Made by a program: the position numbers and the translations under genes. Positions 15,544 to 23,531 of a DNA stretch of 64,000 nucleotides are shown here, one piece after another (position 1 is the first letter of the stretch; each line of letters starts with the position of its first letter). The notes beneath the pieces were generated by a model. It was not told where the DNA came from, made no database searches, and saw only the letters and a program-made list of their open reading frames with translations. The stretch comes from Actinophytocola sp035634895 (GTDB taxonomy: Bacteria > Actinomycetota > Actinomycetes > Mycobacteriales > Pseudonocardiaceae), in contig NZ_DASQCC010000001.1 of the NCBI RefSeq assembly GCF_035634895.1, positions 27,012-91,011 of the forward strand. Direction: 5' to 3'.

Positions 15544-16066
15544 ACTGTTCGCCCGCCGCCGGCTCGACCAGCCGCGCACACCGGGTTTCCGGGTGTCGAT
15601 CGACCCGGAGATGATCGGCCGGATGTCCGAGCGGCTGGCGAGGTTCCTGGGCACCGGCAAGTACCTGTTCTGGCAGACGGTGCTCGTGATCGTGTGGATC
15701 GTGCTGAACCTGACCGCGGTGTCGCTGCGGTGGGACCCCTACCCGTTCATCCTGCTGAACCTGGCGTTCTCGACCCAGGCTGCGTACGCGGCGCCGCTGA
15801 TCCTGCTCGCCCAGAACCGCCAGGACAACCGGGACCGGGTGTCGCTGGAGGAGGACCGGGCACGCGCGACCCGCACGAAGGAGGACACCGAGTTCCTGGC
15901 ACGCGAGCTGGCCGCGCTGCGGTTGGCCATCGGCGAGGTCGCGACCAGGGACTACCTGCGCAGCGAGCTGGACCGCCTCCGCACGGACCTCGACGGGCGC
16001 AGGCCCCGCAAGCCCCGCCCGTCGGCGGAGGCCGTTCGCGACGACCACCGCTGGGCGGAGACCTGA
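15536..16066 (+). CDS. DUF1003 membrane protein
   Basis: The 176-residue protein has two membrane helices (about 42-62 and 72-92, with LFWQTVLVIVWIVLN and FILLNLAFSTQAAYAAPLIL). A charged tail containing RQDNRDRVSLEEDR and a coiled-coil-prone helix follows, the DUF1003 pattern. Function is unknown. It overlaps the MgtE/CBS gene by 8 bp and the pair matches Rv1232c-Rv1231c, so a joint role in divalent metal handling is a reasonable guess. Confidence 0.8.
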   Translation: MPELFARRRLDQPRTPGFRVSIDPEMIGRMSERLARFLGTGKYLFWQTVLVIVWIVLNLTAVSLRWDPYPFILLNLAFSTQAAYAAPLILLAQNRQDNRDRVSLEEDRARATRTKEDTEFLARELAALRLAIGEVATRDYLRSELDRLRTDLDGRRPRKPRPSAEAVRDDHRWAET

Positions 16067-16118
16067 GCCCGTCCGTGGACCCTCGTCCGGCGGTCTCCAG
16101 CTTCGCCGGGACCCTCCA

Positions 16119-16589
16119 CTAGGGGATCCCGGGAGGCGGACCGGCCAGGCGGGAGCACAGGTCGCCGAAGGAGGCCAGCTCGTCGCCGTCCAGGTGCTCG
16201 ACGAAGTGGCGGACGACGCCCGAGAGGTGCGTCCTGGCCGCGTGGCGCAGCGTGTCGATCCCCTTGGTGGTGATCACCGCCACCACGCCGCGGCCGTCGC
16301 CGTCGAAGCGTTCTCGGGTAACCATGCCGGCCACCTCCAGGCGGTCCACCAGCCGGGTGACACCGGACCGGGACAGCAGCACCGCGTCGGCCAGCTCGGC
16401 CATCCGCAGTCGCCGTTCGGAGGACTCAGCAAGTTGCACCAGCACGTCGTAGGCACCCAGGGTGATGGGGTGCTCGGCCACCAGCTCGGTCTCCAGCACA
16501 CGTATGAGCCGCGCGTGCGCACGGAGGAACGATCGCCAGGCGTGGAGCTCGGTCGTGGTCGGCAATCGTGTTACCCCGGGTTCAGGCAC
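16119..16589 (-). CDS. MarR family transcriptional regulator
   Basis: The 156-residue protein has a winged helix-turn-helix (about 42-105) with LRMAELADAVLLSRSGVTRLVDRLE, a wing ERFDGDGRGVVAVIT, and dimerising end helices. I start it at the GTG at 16589: a TACCAT -10 box ends 7 nt before it, so the mRNA is probably leaderless. That box is one arm of the palindrome at 16597-16621, which implies autorepression and joint control of mrp. The TTG at 16565 is an alternative. Inducer unknown. Confidence 0.78.
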   Translation of the reverse strand: MPEPGVTRLPTTTELHAWRSFLRAHARLIRVLETELVAEHPITLGAYDVLVQLAESSERRLRMAELADAVLLSRSGVTRLVDRLEVAGMVTRERFDGDGRGVVAVITTKGIDTLRHAARTHLSGVVRHFVEHLDGDELASFGDLCSRLAGPPPGIP

Positions 16590-16596
16590 GAGGAGG

Positions 16597-16621
16597 ATGG
16601 TACGGAACCGATCCGTACCAT
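16597..16621. promoter_or_regulatory. Palindromic operator containing both divergent -10 boxes
   Basis: ATGGTACGGA (16597-16606) and TCCGTACCAT (16612-16621) are exact complements around a 5-bp spacer. The outer end of each arm reads TACCAT outward: 7 nt before the MarR GTG and 6 nt before the mrp GTG. One symmetrical site therefore appears to be both the divergent core promoter and the operator. Binding by the MarR protein itself is inferred. Confidence 0.65.
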
Positions 16622-16627
16622 GGTGGG

Positions 16628-17755
16628 GTGACCACTCCAGATGTCGAGGCTGTGCGGACGGCACTGGCCGACGTGCAAGATCCGGAAATCCACAAGCCGA
16701 TCACCGACCTGGGCATGGTCAAGAACGTGTCCGTCGGGGACAACGGCACGGTGCACGTCGAGATCTACCTGACGGTGTCCGGCTGCCCGCTGCGCGACAA
16801 GATCACCCGCGACGTGACCGAGGCCGTCTCCTCGGTCGACGGGGTCCGCCACGTGACCGTCGAGATGGACGTCATGTCCGACCAGCAGCGCACCGAGCTG
16901 CGGCAGAAGCTGCGTGGCACGTCCGAGGAGCCACGCATCCCCTTCGCCGAGCCGGGCTCGATGACCCGGGTGTACTGCGTGGCGTCCGGCAAGGGCGGGG
17001 TGGGCAAGTCGAGCGTGACGGTCAACCTGGCCGTCGCGATGGCTTCCCGCGGCCTGTCGGTCGGCGTGGTCGACGCGGACATCTACGGCCACTCCGTCCC
17101 CCGCATGCTGGGCGCCGACGGCCGGCCGACGCGCGTCGAGAAGATGATCCTGCCGCCCGAGGCCAACGGCGTGAAGGTCATCTCCATCGCCATGTTCACG
17201 CCGGGCAACACCCCCGTCGTGTGGCGCGGCCCGATGCTGCACCGGGCGCTGCAGCAGTTCCTGGCGGACGTGTTCTGGGGCGACCTGGACGTGCTGCTGC
17301 TCGACCTGCCCCCGGGCACCGGCGACATCGCGATCTCGGTGGCCCAGCTGCTGCCGAACGCCGAGCTGCTGGTCGTGACCACGCCGCAGCAGGCGGCCGC
17401 CGAGGTGGCCGAGCGCGCGGGCGCGATCGCCATGCAGACGCGGCAGCGCATCGCGGGTGTCATCGAGAACATGTCGTGGCTGGAGCTGCCCGACGGCTCG
17501 CGGATGGAGCTGTTCGGCTCCGGCGGCGGCCAGACGGTCGCGTCGTCGCTGACCAGGACGATCGGCTCGGACGTGCCGCTGCTGGGCAAGGTCCCGCTGG
17601 ACCCCCGCGTGGTCGAGGCGGGCGACGGCGGCAAGCCGATCGTCATGTCCTACCCGGACTCCGCGGCCGCTCAGGAGCTGACCCGGATCGCGGCCAAGCT
17701 GTCGACCCGCGCCCGCGGCCTCGCCGGCCGCATGCTGTCGGTCTCCCCGGCCTGA
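16628..17755 (+). CDS. mrp: Mrp/NBP35-type P-loop ATPase, Fe-S carrier
   Basis: The 375-residue protein has an N-terminal MIP18/DUF59 domain (about 1-90, with QDPEIHKPITDLGMV) and a deviant Walker A, SGKGGVGKSSV (about 122-132). An ATPase core follows with DADIYGHSVPRMLG, LLLDLPPGTGD and GVIENMSWLELPDGS. Mrp proteins assemble and pass on Fe-S clusters. The CxxC pair found in many Mrp proteins after the ENMS motif is absent, as in mycobacterial Mrp. The GTG start has a TACCAT -10 box 6 nt upstream. Confidence 0.9.
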   Translation: MTTPDVEAVRTALADVQDPEIHKPITDLGMVKNVSVGDNGTVHVEIYLTVSGCPLRDKITRDVTEAVSSVDGVRHVTVEMDVMSDQQRTELRQKLRGTSEEPRIPFAEPGSMTRVYCVASGKGGVGKSSVTVNLAVAMASRGLSVGVVDADIYGHSVPRMLGADGRPTRVEKMILPPEANGVKVISIAMFTPGNTPVVWRGPMLHRALQQFLADVFWGDLDVLLLDLPPGTGDIAISVAQLLPNAELLVVTTPQQAAAEVAERAGAIAMQTRQRIAGVIENMSWLELPDGSRMELFGSGGGQTVASSLTRTIGSDVPLLGKVPLDPRVVEAGDGGKPIVMSYPDSAAAQELTRIAAKLSTRARGLAGRMLSVSPA

Positions 17756-17836
17756 CAGTCCCGGGAGACGTCCCCTCAGGGCCAGTAGATCCTCGGCGCG
17801 GACGTCGTGGGGTCCGGCGCCTTCGAGGCGGCCGCG

Positions 17837-18229
17837 TCAGGTCGCGTCGGGGTCGAACTTGGCCTCGCCGGTCGCGGGAGGTTTCGGGTCGTCCTGGACC
17901 GGGGCCGGCGTCGCGGGCGGTGGCGTGTGCCCGTTCGGCTTGGTGCCGCCGTTGGAGACGTCGACGTCCTCGAACAGGTGGCGGGCCACCGCGCGCCGGG
18001 GATCGAAGTTCCGCAGCTGCTGCAGGTCCTGCAACGGCTTGCGCAGCTCCTCGAAGTCGTCGCCCATCTCGTTGCGGAGCTGCTCGCGTGCGCCGGTCGC
18101 GTACTCGCGGAGCTTCCGCACGTTGCGCCCCAGCCAGGACGCCGCGGACGGCAACCTTTCCGGGCCGAGGATGAACAGGCCCGCGACCACGATGATCAGG
18201 ATCTCGGACCAGCCGATGCTGTCGAACAC
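17837..18229 (-). CDS. tatB: Sec-independent translocase subunit TatB
   Basis: The 130-residue protein begins with the TatA/B membrane helix (MFDSIGWSEILIIVVAGLFI) with the hinge LGPERLP. An amphipathic helix (AASWLGRNVRKLREY) and a charged then Pro-rich tail follow. TatB with TatC recognises twin-arginine signal peptides. It sits 55 bp downstream of htrA, the same order as Rv1221-Rv1224 (sigE-rseA-htrA-tatB), linking envelope stress and export. Confidence 0.9.
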   Translation of the reverse strand: MFDSIGWSEILIIVVAGLFILGPERLPSAASWLGRNVRKLREYATGAREQLRNEMGDDFEELRKPLQDLQQLRNFDPRRAVARHLFEDVDVSNGGTKPNGHTPPPATPAPVQDDPKPPATGEAKFDPDAT

Positions 18230-18284
18230 TGTGGCCGCCCTCCCGCGACGAAAACCCCCGCAGTCCGTTGTTCAGCGTAGCCGC

Positions 18285-19826
18285 TCAGTCGGACTGCAAC
18301 GTCACCTGAACTGTGAGCTCTCGCCCGTCCCGGGCGAGCACGACCGGCACCGTGTCGCCGATCTTGTAGTGCCGAACCGTCACGATCAGCTCGGCGGCGT
18401 TCGCGATGACACGGTCGCCGACCTTGCGGATCACGTCGTTCTGCTTGATGCCCGCCTTGGCCGCGGCACCCTCGTCGCGCACGTTCTGCACCCGGGCGCC
18501 CTCGGCCGTCTCCGCCGACACCGACGACGCGTTGACGCCGAGGTCTGCGTGGTTGACCTTGCCCGTCTTGATCAGCGAGTCGACCACCGGCCGCACGTCG
18601 TCGATCGGGATGGCGTAGCCGAGGCCGATGCTGCCGCCCTCCTCGGACGTCGAGATGATCGACGAGTTGATGCCGACCAGCGCTCCCGTCGCGTCGACCA
18701 GCGCACCACCGGAGTTGCCGTGGTTGATGGCCGCGTCGGTCTGGATCGCGTCGTAGGCCGCGGGCTGGCCGTCCTCGCCGCCGAGCACCACCGGCCGGTT
18801 CAGCGCGCTGACGATGCCCTCGGTCACGGTGTCCGCCTGGTCCAGCGGCGAGCCGATCGCGAGCACGGTGTCCCCGACCGCCAGGTCGGCCGACTTGCCG
18901 AGCTGGATGACGGTGCTGATGTCCGCGTCCACCTTCACGACGGCGAGGTCCATCTTCGGGTCGATGCCGACGAGCCGAGCGTTGGCCCGCCGCCGGTCGT
19001 TGAACACGACGGTGATCTTCTGCCCCTTGGTCACCGCGCCCCCGAGGGAGACCACGTGCTCGTTGGTCACGATGTAGCCCTGGCTGTCGACGACCGCGCC
19101 CGAGCCGATGCCGGTGCCCTGGTCGGTGCGCACCTCGATGGTGACGACCGCCGGACGCACCCGCCGCGCGATGTCCGCGATCGAGCCCGGCGGACGTTCC
19201 TTCGCCGGCTGGACCTCGGCAAGCGTCGTGTCGCTGTACAGCTGGTCGCCCTGCTGCGCGAGGAAGTAGGCGGCGACCCCGCCGCCGCCCCCGATGACCA
19301 GTGCGAGCACCCCGAGCACGACCAGCGCGGACACCTTCACCCGGCGCCCGAACAGCACCTCGGTCAGGCTCAGCAGCTGGCCGGAGGGCTTGGTCCCGGA
19401 CTTCGCGTCCTCGTCGCCGTCCCGGTCCGGGCCGACGGCGGGCGGTCCGATCACGGCACCGGCCGACGGGTCGCGCCACGGGTCGTGCGCGGCCTCCGGG
19501 TCCCACGGGTCGACGCCGTTGGCGCCGTGCTCGTCCGCGGGTGGGCGCTGCAGCAGGTCCGCGCTGCCCTCGGGCCGGCCGAACGCCGACGCGAGCGACT
19601 CGGGGGCCGGGGGCGCGGTCTTCAGCTCACCCAGCGTGGGCGTCCGCCCGGCCTGCGGGGAGAACGCCCCGTCGACGCCAGTGGGCCGGCCGAACACGGC
19701 GGCCGCGCCCGGGTCGATGTCGGGGCGGTGCAACGGCCGTGGCCCGAGCCTCGGCCGATCGTCCGTGCCGGGAACGGCGCTGCCGTTCGACGGCGTGCCC
19801 GGCTCGGGGTTCCACTGGTTGCTCAT
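18285..19826 (-). CDS. htrA: HtrA/DegP-like membrane serine protease
   Basis: The 513-residue protein has a long Pro-rich cytoplasmic N-terminus (1-160), one membrane helix (about 165-190), a trypsin-like domain with His257 (NEHV), Asp293 (MDLAVV) and Ser372 (GNSGGAL), and a C-terminal PDZ domain (about 415-500). It should degrade or refold damaged envelope proteins and may shed the anti-sigma factor. The start MSNQWNP at 19826 is preferred over 19835. An 8-bp inverted repeat GTGAAGTC/GACTTCAC (19852/19892) lies just upstream, of unknown role. Confidence 0.9.
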   Translation of the reverse strand: MSNQWNPEPGTPSNGSAVPGTDDRPRLGPRPLHRPDIDPGAAAVFGRPTGVDGAFSPQAGRTPTLGELKTAPPAPESLASAFGRPEGSADLLQRPPADEHGANGVDPWDPEAAHDPWRDPSAGAVIGPPAVGPDRDGDEDAKSGTKPSGQLLSLTEVLFGRRVKVSALVVLGVLALVIGGGGGVAAYFLAQQGDQLYSDTTLAEVQPAKERPPGSIADIARRVRPAVVTIEVRTDQGTGIGSGAVVDSQGYIVTNEHVVSLGGAVTKGQKITVVFNDRRRANARLVGIDPKMDLAVVKVDADISTVIQLGKSADLAVGDTVLAIGSPLDQADTVTEGIVSALNRPVVLGGEDGQPAAYDAIQTDAAINHGNSGGALVDATGALVGINSSIISTSEEGGSIGLGYAIPIDDVRPVVDSLIKTGKVNHADLGVNASSVSAETAEGARVQNVRDEGAAAKAGIKQNDVIRKVGDRVIANAAELIVTVRHYKIGDTVPVVLARDGRELTVQVTLQSD

Positions 19827-19912
19827 CGTCGCCAAGCGTGCCGGAGGGATGGTGAAGTCAGCGTTCTGTTCCCGGCCAGGCGCCTCACAGCGACTTCACA
19901 CGGGTTGTGCTG

Positions 19913-20512
19913 TCAGCGGCGGTTGGCGGACCGCAGGGTCGCGTAACCCACCTGCTGCATGCTGCCGCCGACCACCGCGGGACGTTCGCCGCCGGCCGGG
20001 GACCTCGGCGCCGGCTCGGCGCCACCGCCGCTGGCCGTCGCCGCGAGTGCGAGCGCGCCGAGCACGAGGCCGGACACGACCACACCGGCGCCCTGGACGG
20101 CACGACGGCTGGGACTACGGCCGAGGACGGTGCTGCCCTCGCCGAGCTTGGTTGATGTGCCCAACGGGGCGGTGCCCCCCAGCGCGGCAACCCGGTCCGG
20201 GCGCTGGACGGCGACCAGCTGGCCGTCGTTGGTGACGGCGAGGCCGTCGGGCATCGCCGGCATCTCGATCTGCTCCGGGATGGCCCGCAGGCTCGCGAGG
20301 AGACCCGCCGGCGCGGAGAACGCGTTCGCCGCGTGGACGGCGGCCGCCGCCTGCCGCTGCGCCGCGATCTCGGCGGCACAGGCGCCGCACCTGGCGGCAT
20401 GCGAGGACGCCCGGTCGCAGGCCGTCGGCGTCAGCTCGCCGTCGACGAACGCCACCACCGCGTCCGGCAGCAAGTGCTGTTCGGACAGACCCCAACCGCG
20501 CTCGTCGGTCAC
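19913..20512 (-). CDS. rseA: Zinc-binding anti-sigma factor (RseA type)
   Basis: The 199-residue protein has an N-terminal zinc anti-sigma domain with His38, Cys42 and Cys45 (HxxxCxxC in HAARCGACAAE). A membrane helix follows near 136-158 and then a short external tail. It should hold SigE at the membrane until released by redox change, phosphorylation or proteolysis. Its start overlaps the sigE stop by 4 bp, so the two are made in step, as in Rv1221-Rv1222. Confidence 0.88.
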   Translation of the reverse strand: MTDERGWGLSEQHLLPDAVVAFVDGELTPTACDRASSHAARCGACAAEIAAQRQAAAAVHAANAFSAPAGLLASLRAIPEQIEMPAMPDGLAVTNDGQLVAVQRPDRVAALGGTAPLGTSTKLGEGSTVLGRSPSRRAVQGAGVVVSGLVLGALALAATASGGGAEPAPRSPAGGERPAVVGGSMQQVGYATLRSANRR

Positions 20513-21165
20513 GACCTACCCTCCCCTACGAGTTCACGGCGCCGCTCCAGCGACGCACGAAGTGCCTGCCGCCCCCGGTGGATCCTGCTTCGAACAGTAC
20601 CCAACTTCACGCCGAGCGTGGCGCCGATCTCCTCGTAGGACAGACCTTCGACGTCACACAGGACGACCGCGGCACGGAACTCGGGGGGCAGCTCGTCCAG
20701 CGCGGCCTGCAGGTCCGGGTCGAGGTGGTTCGACACGTAGACCTGCTCCGGGCTCGGGTCGTCGCCGGCGAGGCGGTCGGTGTCCTCCGGCAGCCCCTCC
20801 ATGCGCAGCCGCGAGCGACGACGCGCCATGTCCAGGAAGAGGTTGGTCGTGATGCGGTGCAGCCAGCCCTCGAACGTGCCGGGCTTGTAGTTCGCGAGGG
20901 AGCGGAACACCCGGATGAAGGTCTCCTGGGTGAGGTCCTCGGCGTCATGCGCGTTACCCGTCAGGCGGTAGGCCAGACGGTAGACACGGTCGGCGTGCTC
21001 CCGCACGACCTCGTCCCACGACGGCGGCGTCCACGTGGCGGCGTCGTCGAGGGCGACGGGCGCGGCGTCGGCTGTCTGCGTAGACATAGGCGCTTGTGCC
21101 ACCTCTTCCGGGTCGGTAAACCCACTCAACTTCTCAACGTGTGCCGCGCTCATCGTGTTCCCCAT
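20509..21165 (-). CDS. sigE: ECF sigma factor SigE
   Basis: The 218-residue sigma factor has region 2 at about 55-117 (VYRLAYRLTGNAHDAEDLTQ, FEGWLHRITTNLFLD) and region 4 at about 155-206 (LSYEEIGATLGVKLGTVRSR). Neighbours rseA, htrA and tatB mirror the mycobacterial sigE locus, which responds to envelope stress. In-frame ATGs at 21165, 21153 and 21087 are all possible; GGGGG precedes the first and GGGGA the second. Alternative starts are known for mycobacterial SigE. CTGAGA repeats at 21223-21250 lie upstream. Confidence 0.9.
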   Translation of the reverse strand: MGNTMSAAHVEKLSGFTDPEEVAQAPMSTQTADAAPVALDDAATWTPPSWDEVVREHADRVYRLAYRLTGNAHDAEDLTQETFIRVFRSLANYKPGTFEGWLHRITTNLFLDMARRRSRLRMEGLPEDTDRLAGDDPSPEQVYVSNHLDPDLQAALDELPPEFRAAVVLCDVEGLSYEEIGATLGVKLGTVRSRIHRGRQALRASLERRRELVGEGRS

Positions 21166-21222
21166 CCCCCGACCTGTGTCGTTGTCTCACCCAGGATCAT
21201 TTCGGGTGCTGGTGTGAAGCTA

Positions 21223-21250
21223 GTGAGAGTCGACTGAGAAGCGCCTGAGA
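21223..21250. promoter_or_regulatory. Three CTGAGA-type direct repeats at 11-bp spacing
   Basis: GTGAGA (21223), CTGAGA (21234) and CTGAGA (21245) are spaced exactly 11 and 11 bp apart between divergent sigE and the O-methyltransferase gene. Regular direct repeats of one helical turn are typical for OmpR-family response regulators. In mycobacteria the envelope regulator MprA acts at sigE, so an MprA-like site is a reasonable inference. A similar set occurs at 63846-63891. Confidence 0.5.
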
Positions 21251-21292
21251 ATCGACCGGGGCCTTATCACCCGGTTCCGGGGTCGACAACGC

Positions 21293-21298
21293 TAATCT
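21293..21298 (+). promoter_or_regulatory. -10 box of the O-methyltransferase gene (leaderless)
   Basis: TAATCT is followed by 8 nt and the GTG at 21307, with no ribosome binding site between them. Confidence 0.45.
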
Positions 21299-21306
21299 CA
21301 CAACTC

Positions 21307-21957
21307 GTGGCATCCGATACGCCGACGATCGACTCAGACGCGGTGCACGCGTACGTCGAGGGCTACCTCCCGGAGGAGGACGCGCTGGCCGCCGCCCGCA
21401 GGCGGGCCGACCAGCTGGGCGCCGGCCCGCTGTCCCCCGGCTCGGGCTCCGCCCTGCGGTTCCTGGCGACCGCACTGCAGGCCAAGGCCGTGGTCGAGGT
21501 GGGCACCGGCGCGGGCGTCAGCGGCCTGTACCTGCTGCGTGGCATGGCCACGGACGGGGTGCTGACCTCGATAGACGTCGATCCGGAACGGCAGACGGCC
21601 GCCAAGCGCGCGTTCAGTGCCGCCGGCGTCGCCCCCGGCCGCACCCGGTTGATCATGGGCCGGGCGCTGGACGTGCTGCCCCGGCTGACCGAGGAGGCCT
21701 ACGACCTGCTGTTCGTCGACGCGGCCAAGCCGGAGTACCCGAGCTACCACGAGCAGGGCGTGCGGCTGCTGCGTCCCGGCGGCGTGCTCGCGTTCGCCGG
21801 CGTCCTGTGGTCGGGCCTGGTGGCCAACCCCACCCGGCGCGACGCCGAGACCGTCGCCCTGCGCGACGTGGCCAGGATCGTCCGCGACGACGACCGCCTG
21901 GTCCCGGTCCTGCTTCCCCTCGGCGACGGCCTGCTGGTGGCGGCGAAGGCCCGCTGA
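21307..21957 (+). CDS. SAM-dependent O-methyltransferase (CaffeoylCoA-OMT-like)
   Basis: The 216-residue enzyme has the class I methyltransferase fold of the catechol/caffeoyl-CoA O-methyltransferase family. The SAM loop VVEVGTGAGVSGLYLL is at about 62-77, the acidic TSIDVDPE near 95, and the metal-site motif LLFVDAAKPEY near 136-146. The substrate is unknown. It lies divergent to sigE exactly as Rv1220c does in M. tuberculosis. Confidence 0.85.
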   Translation: MASDTPTIDSDAVHAYVEGYLPEEDALAAARRRADQLGAGPLSPGSGSALRFLATALQAKAVVEVGTGAGVSGLYLLRGMATDGVLTSIDVDPERQTAAKRAFSAAGVAPGRTRLIMGRALDVLPRLTEEAYDLLFVDAAKPEYPSYHEQGVRLLRPGGVLAFAGVLWSGLVANPTRRDAETVALRDVARIVRDDDRLVPVLLPLGDGLLVAAKAR

Positions 21958-21969
21958 CCTACTCCTCGC

Positions 21970-22221
21970 CTACTCCTCGCCGGTCGCCACGTAGCCGCCC
22001 ACGGTCACCGCGATCGACAGGCCGATGATCAGGACCGCGACGGCGACCCCGGTGAACTCCCACATGACCACGACCAGGCCGAACGGCACGAACACGGCCA
22101 GCCCGGTGAGGATCCCGGGCAGCCACCGGATGCGCCGGTCCCGCCGCCCGCCGGTCCCGCCGACCTGCGACATCTGCCATACGGACCGGTACGGGTCGTT
22201 CTCTCCCCCAGGTGGCTCCAT
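21970..22221 (-). CDS. Small two-helix membrane protein
   Basis: The 83-residue protein has a polar N-terminus (MEPPGGENDPYRSVWQMSQV), a basic patch GGRRDRRIRW and two membrane helices (about 36-52 and 57-77). I do not recognise a named family. It ends 12 bp from the convergent methyltransferase gene. The 11-bp sequence CTACTCCTCGC is tandemly duplicated at its stop codon (21959 and 21970), so a small duplication has occurred at the gene end. Confidence 0.55.
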   Translation of the reverse strand: MEPPGGENDPYRSVWQMSQVGGTGGRRDRRIRWLPGILTGLAVFVPFGLVVVMWEFTGVAVAVLIIGLSIAVTVGGYVATGEE

Positions 22222-22262
22222 ACCCCCAGGGTAGGCATCCCGTCCGTCTCAGTGGGACCGAA

Positions 22263-23483
22263 TCACTCGACTCGCTCACCCTTGCCCAGAACGACAACCC
22301 CGCCGTTACTGACGGTCCACCGCTGCCGGTCCGCCGCCAGGTCGACGCCGATCTCCGCACCCTCCGCCACCTGCACGTTCTTGTCCAGGATCGCCCGCCG
22401 GACCACCGCGCCCTTGCCGACCCGCACGCCGGGCAAAAGCACGCTCCCCTCGACCAGCGCCCCGTCCTCGATCATCACGTCCGCGCTGATCACCGAGTCG
22501 CGCACGGTCGAACCGGACACGATCGTCCCGGGGCCCACGATCGACTCGACCGCGCTGCCGGAGTTGACGAACTTCGCCGGCGGCAGCGGCGGCGTCGCCG
22601 TCCGGATGGGCCACCGGTGGTTGTACAGGTTGAACACCGGGTGCACCGACACGAGATCCAGGTGCGAGTCGTAGTACGCGTCGAGCGTCCCGACGTCGCG
22701 CCAGTACCCGCGGTCACGCTCCGTCGCGCCGGGCACCGCGTTGTCGTCGAAGTCGTACACCCGCGCGTCGCCCCGCCCGACGAGCATCGGGATGATGTCG
22801 CCGCCCATGTCGTGCATGGACTCGGGGTTCGCGGCGTCCTCGCGCAGCGCCTCCAGCAGCGTCGACGTGCGGAACACGTAGTTGCCCATCGACGCGAACG
22901 TCACTTCCGGGTCGTCCGGCACGTGCGGCGGGTTCGCCGGCTTCTCCAGGAAGCGGGTGATCCTGCCGTCGGCGTCGGAGTCGATGCAGCCGAACGCCTT
23001 CGCCTCCGCGCGCGGCACGCGGATCCCGGCCACGGTCACCCCCGCGCCCGAGTCGACGTGCTGCTCCACCATCTGCGCCGGGTCCATCCGGTACACGTGG
23101 TCCGCGCCGAAGACGACGATGTGGTCCGGTCGCTCGTCGTACACCAGGTTCAGCGACTGGTAGATCGCGTCCGCGCTGCCCGTGTACCACCGCGGCCCGA
23201 GCCGCTGCTGCGCCGGTACCGGGGTGATGTACTGCCCGAGCACGCTGGACAGCCGCCAGGTCGTCGAGATGTGCCGGTCCAGCGAGTGCGACTTGTACTG
23301 GGTGAGCACGCACAGGCGGTGGAAGCCGGCGTTCACGAGGTTCGACAGCACGAAGTCGATCAGCCGGTAGTTGCCCCCGAACGGGACGGCCGGCTTGGCG
23401 CGGTCAGCCGTGAGCGGCCACAGACGCTTACCTTCGCCACCGGCGAGCACGATCGCGAGCACGTGCGGCTGCTGCCACTTCAC
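22263..23483 (-). CDS. glgC: Glucose-1-phosphate adenylyltransferase
   Basis: The 406-residue enzyme makes ADP-glucose for glycogen or maltose-1-phosphate synthesis. It shows LAGGEGKRLWPLTADRAKPA (12-31), the FGGNYRLIDFVLSN segment, WYTGSADAI, GADHVYRMD, and a C-terminal left-handed beta-helix with repeated hexapeptides. The GTG start is fixed by a TAGGGT -10 box ending 7 nt upstream. It is divergent from glgA with only 48 bp between them, the Rv1213/Rv1212c arrangement. Confidence 0.93.
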   Translation of the reverse strand: MKWQQPHVLAIVLAGGEGKRLWPLTADRAKPAVPFGGNYRLIDFVLSNLVNAGFHRLCVLTQYKSHSLDRHISTTWRLSSVLGQYITPVPAQQRLGPRWYTGSADAIYQSLNLVYDERPDHIVVFGADHVYRMDPAQMVEQHVDSGAGVTVAGIRVPRAEAKAFGCIDSDADGRITRFLEKPANPPHVPDDPEVTFASMGNYVFRTSTLLEALREDAANPESMHDMGGDIIPMLVGRGDARVYDFDDNAVPGATERDRGYWRDVGTLDAYYDSHLDLVSVHPVFNLYNHRWPIRTATPPLPPAKFVNSGSAVESIVGPGTIVSGSTVRDSVISADVMIEDGALVEGSVLLPGVRVGKGAVVRRAILDKNVQVAEGAEIGVDLAADRQRWTVSNGGVVVLGKGERVE

Positions 23484-23490
23484 GGGGCTG

Positions 23491-23524
23491 ACCCTAACGG
23501 CGTACGGCCTGGTACGGCTACCTT
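23491..23524. promoter_or_regulatory. Divergent leaderless promoters of glgC and glgA
   Basis: On the minus strand TAGGGT (23496-23491) is followed by 7 nt and the glgC GTG. On the plus strand TACCTT (23519-23524) is followed by 7 nt and the glgA GTG. A direct repeat GTACGGC (about 23502 and 23512) lies between them and could bind a common regulator. Confidence 0.5.
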
Positions 23525-23531
23525 GAGGCTC

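Noticed and set aside
21959..21980. 11-bp tandem duplication at the small membrane gene stop as a regulatory site
   Set aside because: It lies at the convergent 3' ends and includes the stop codon; a simple replication slip is the easier explanation.
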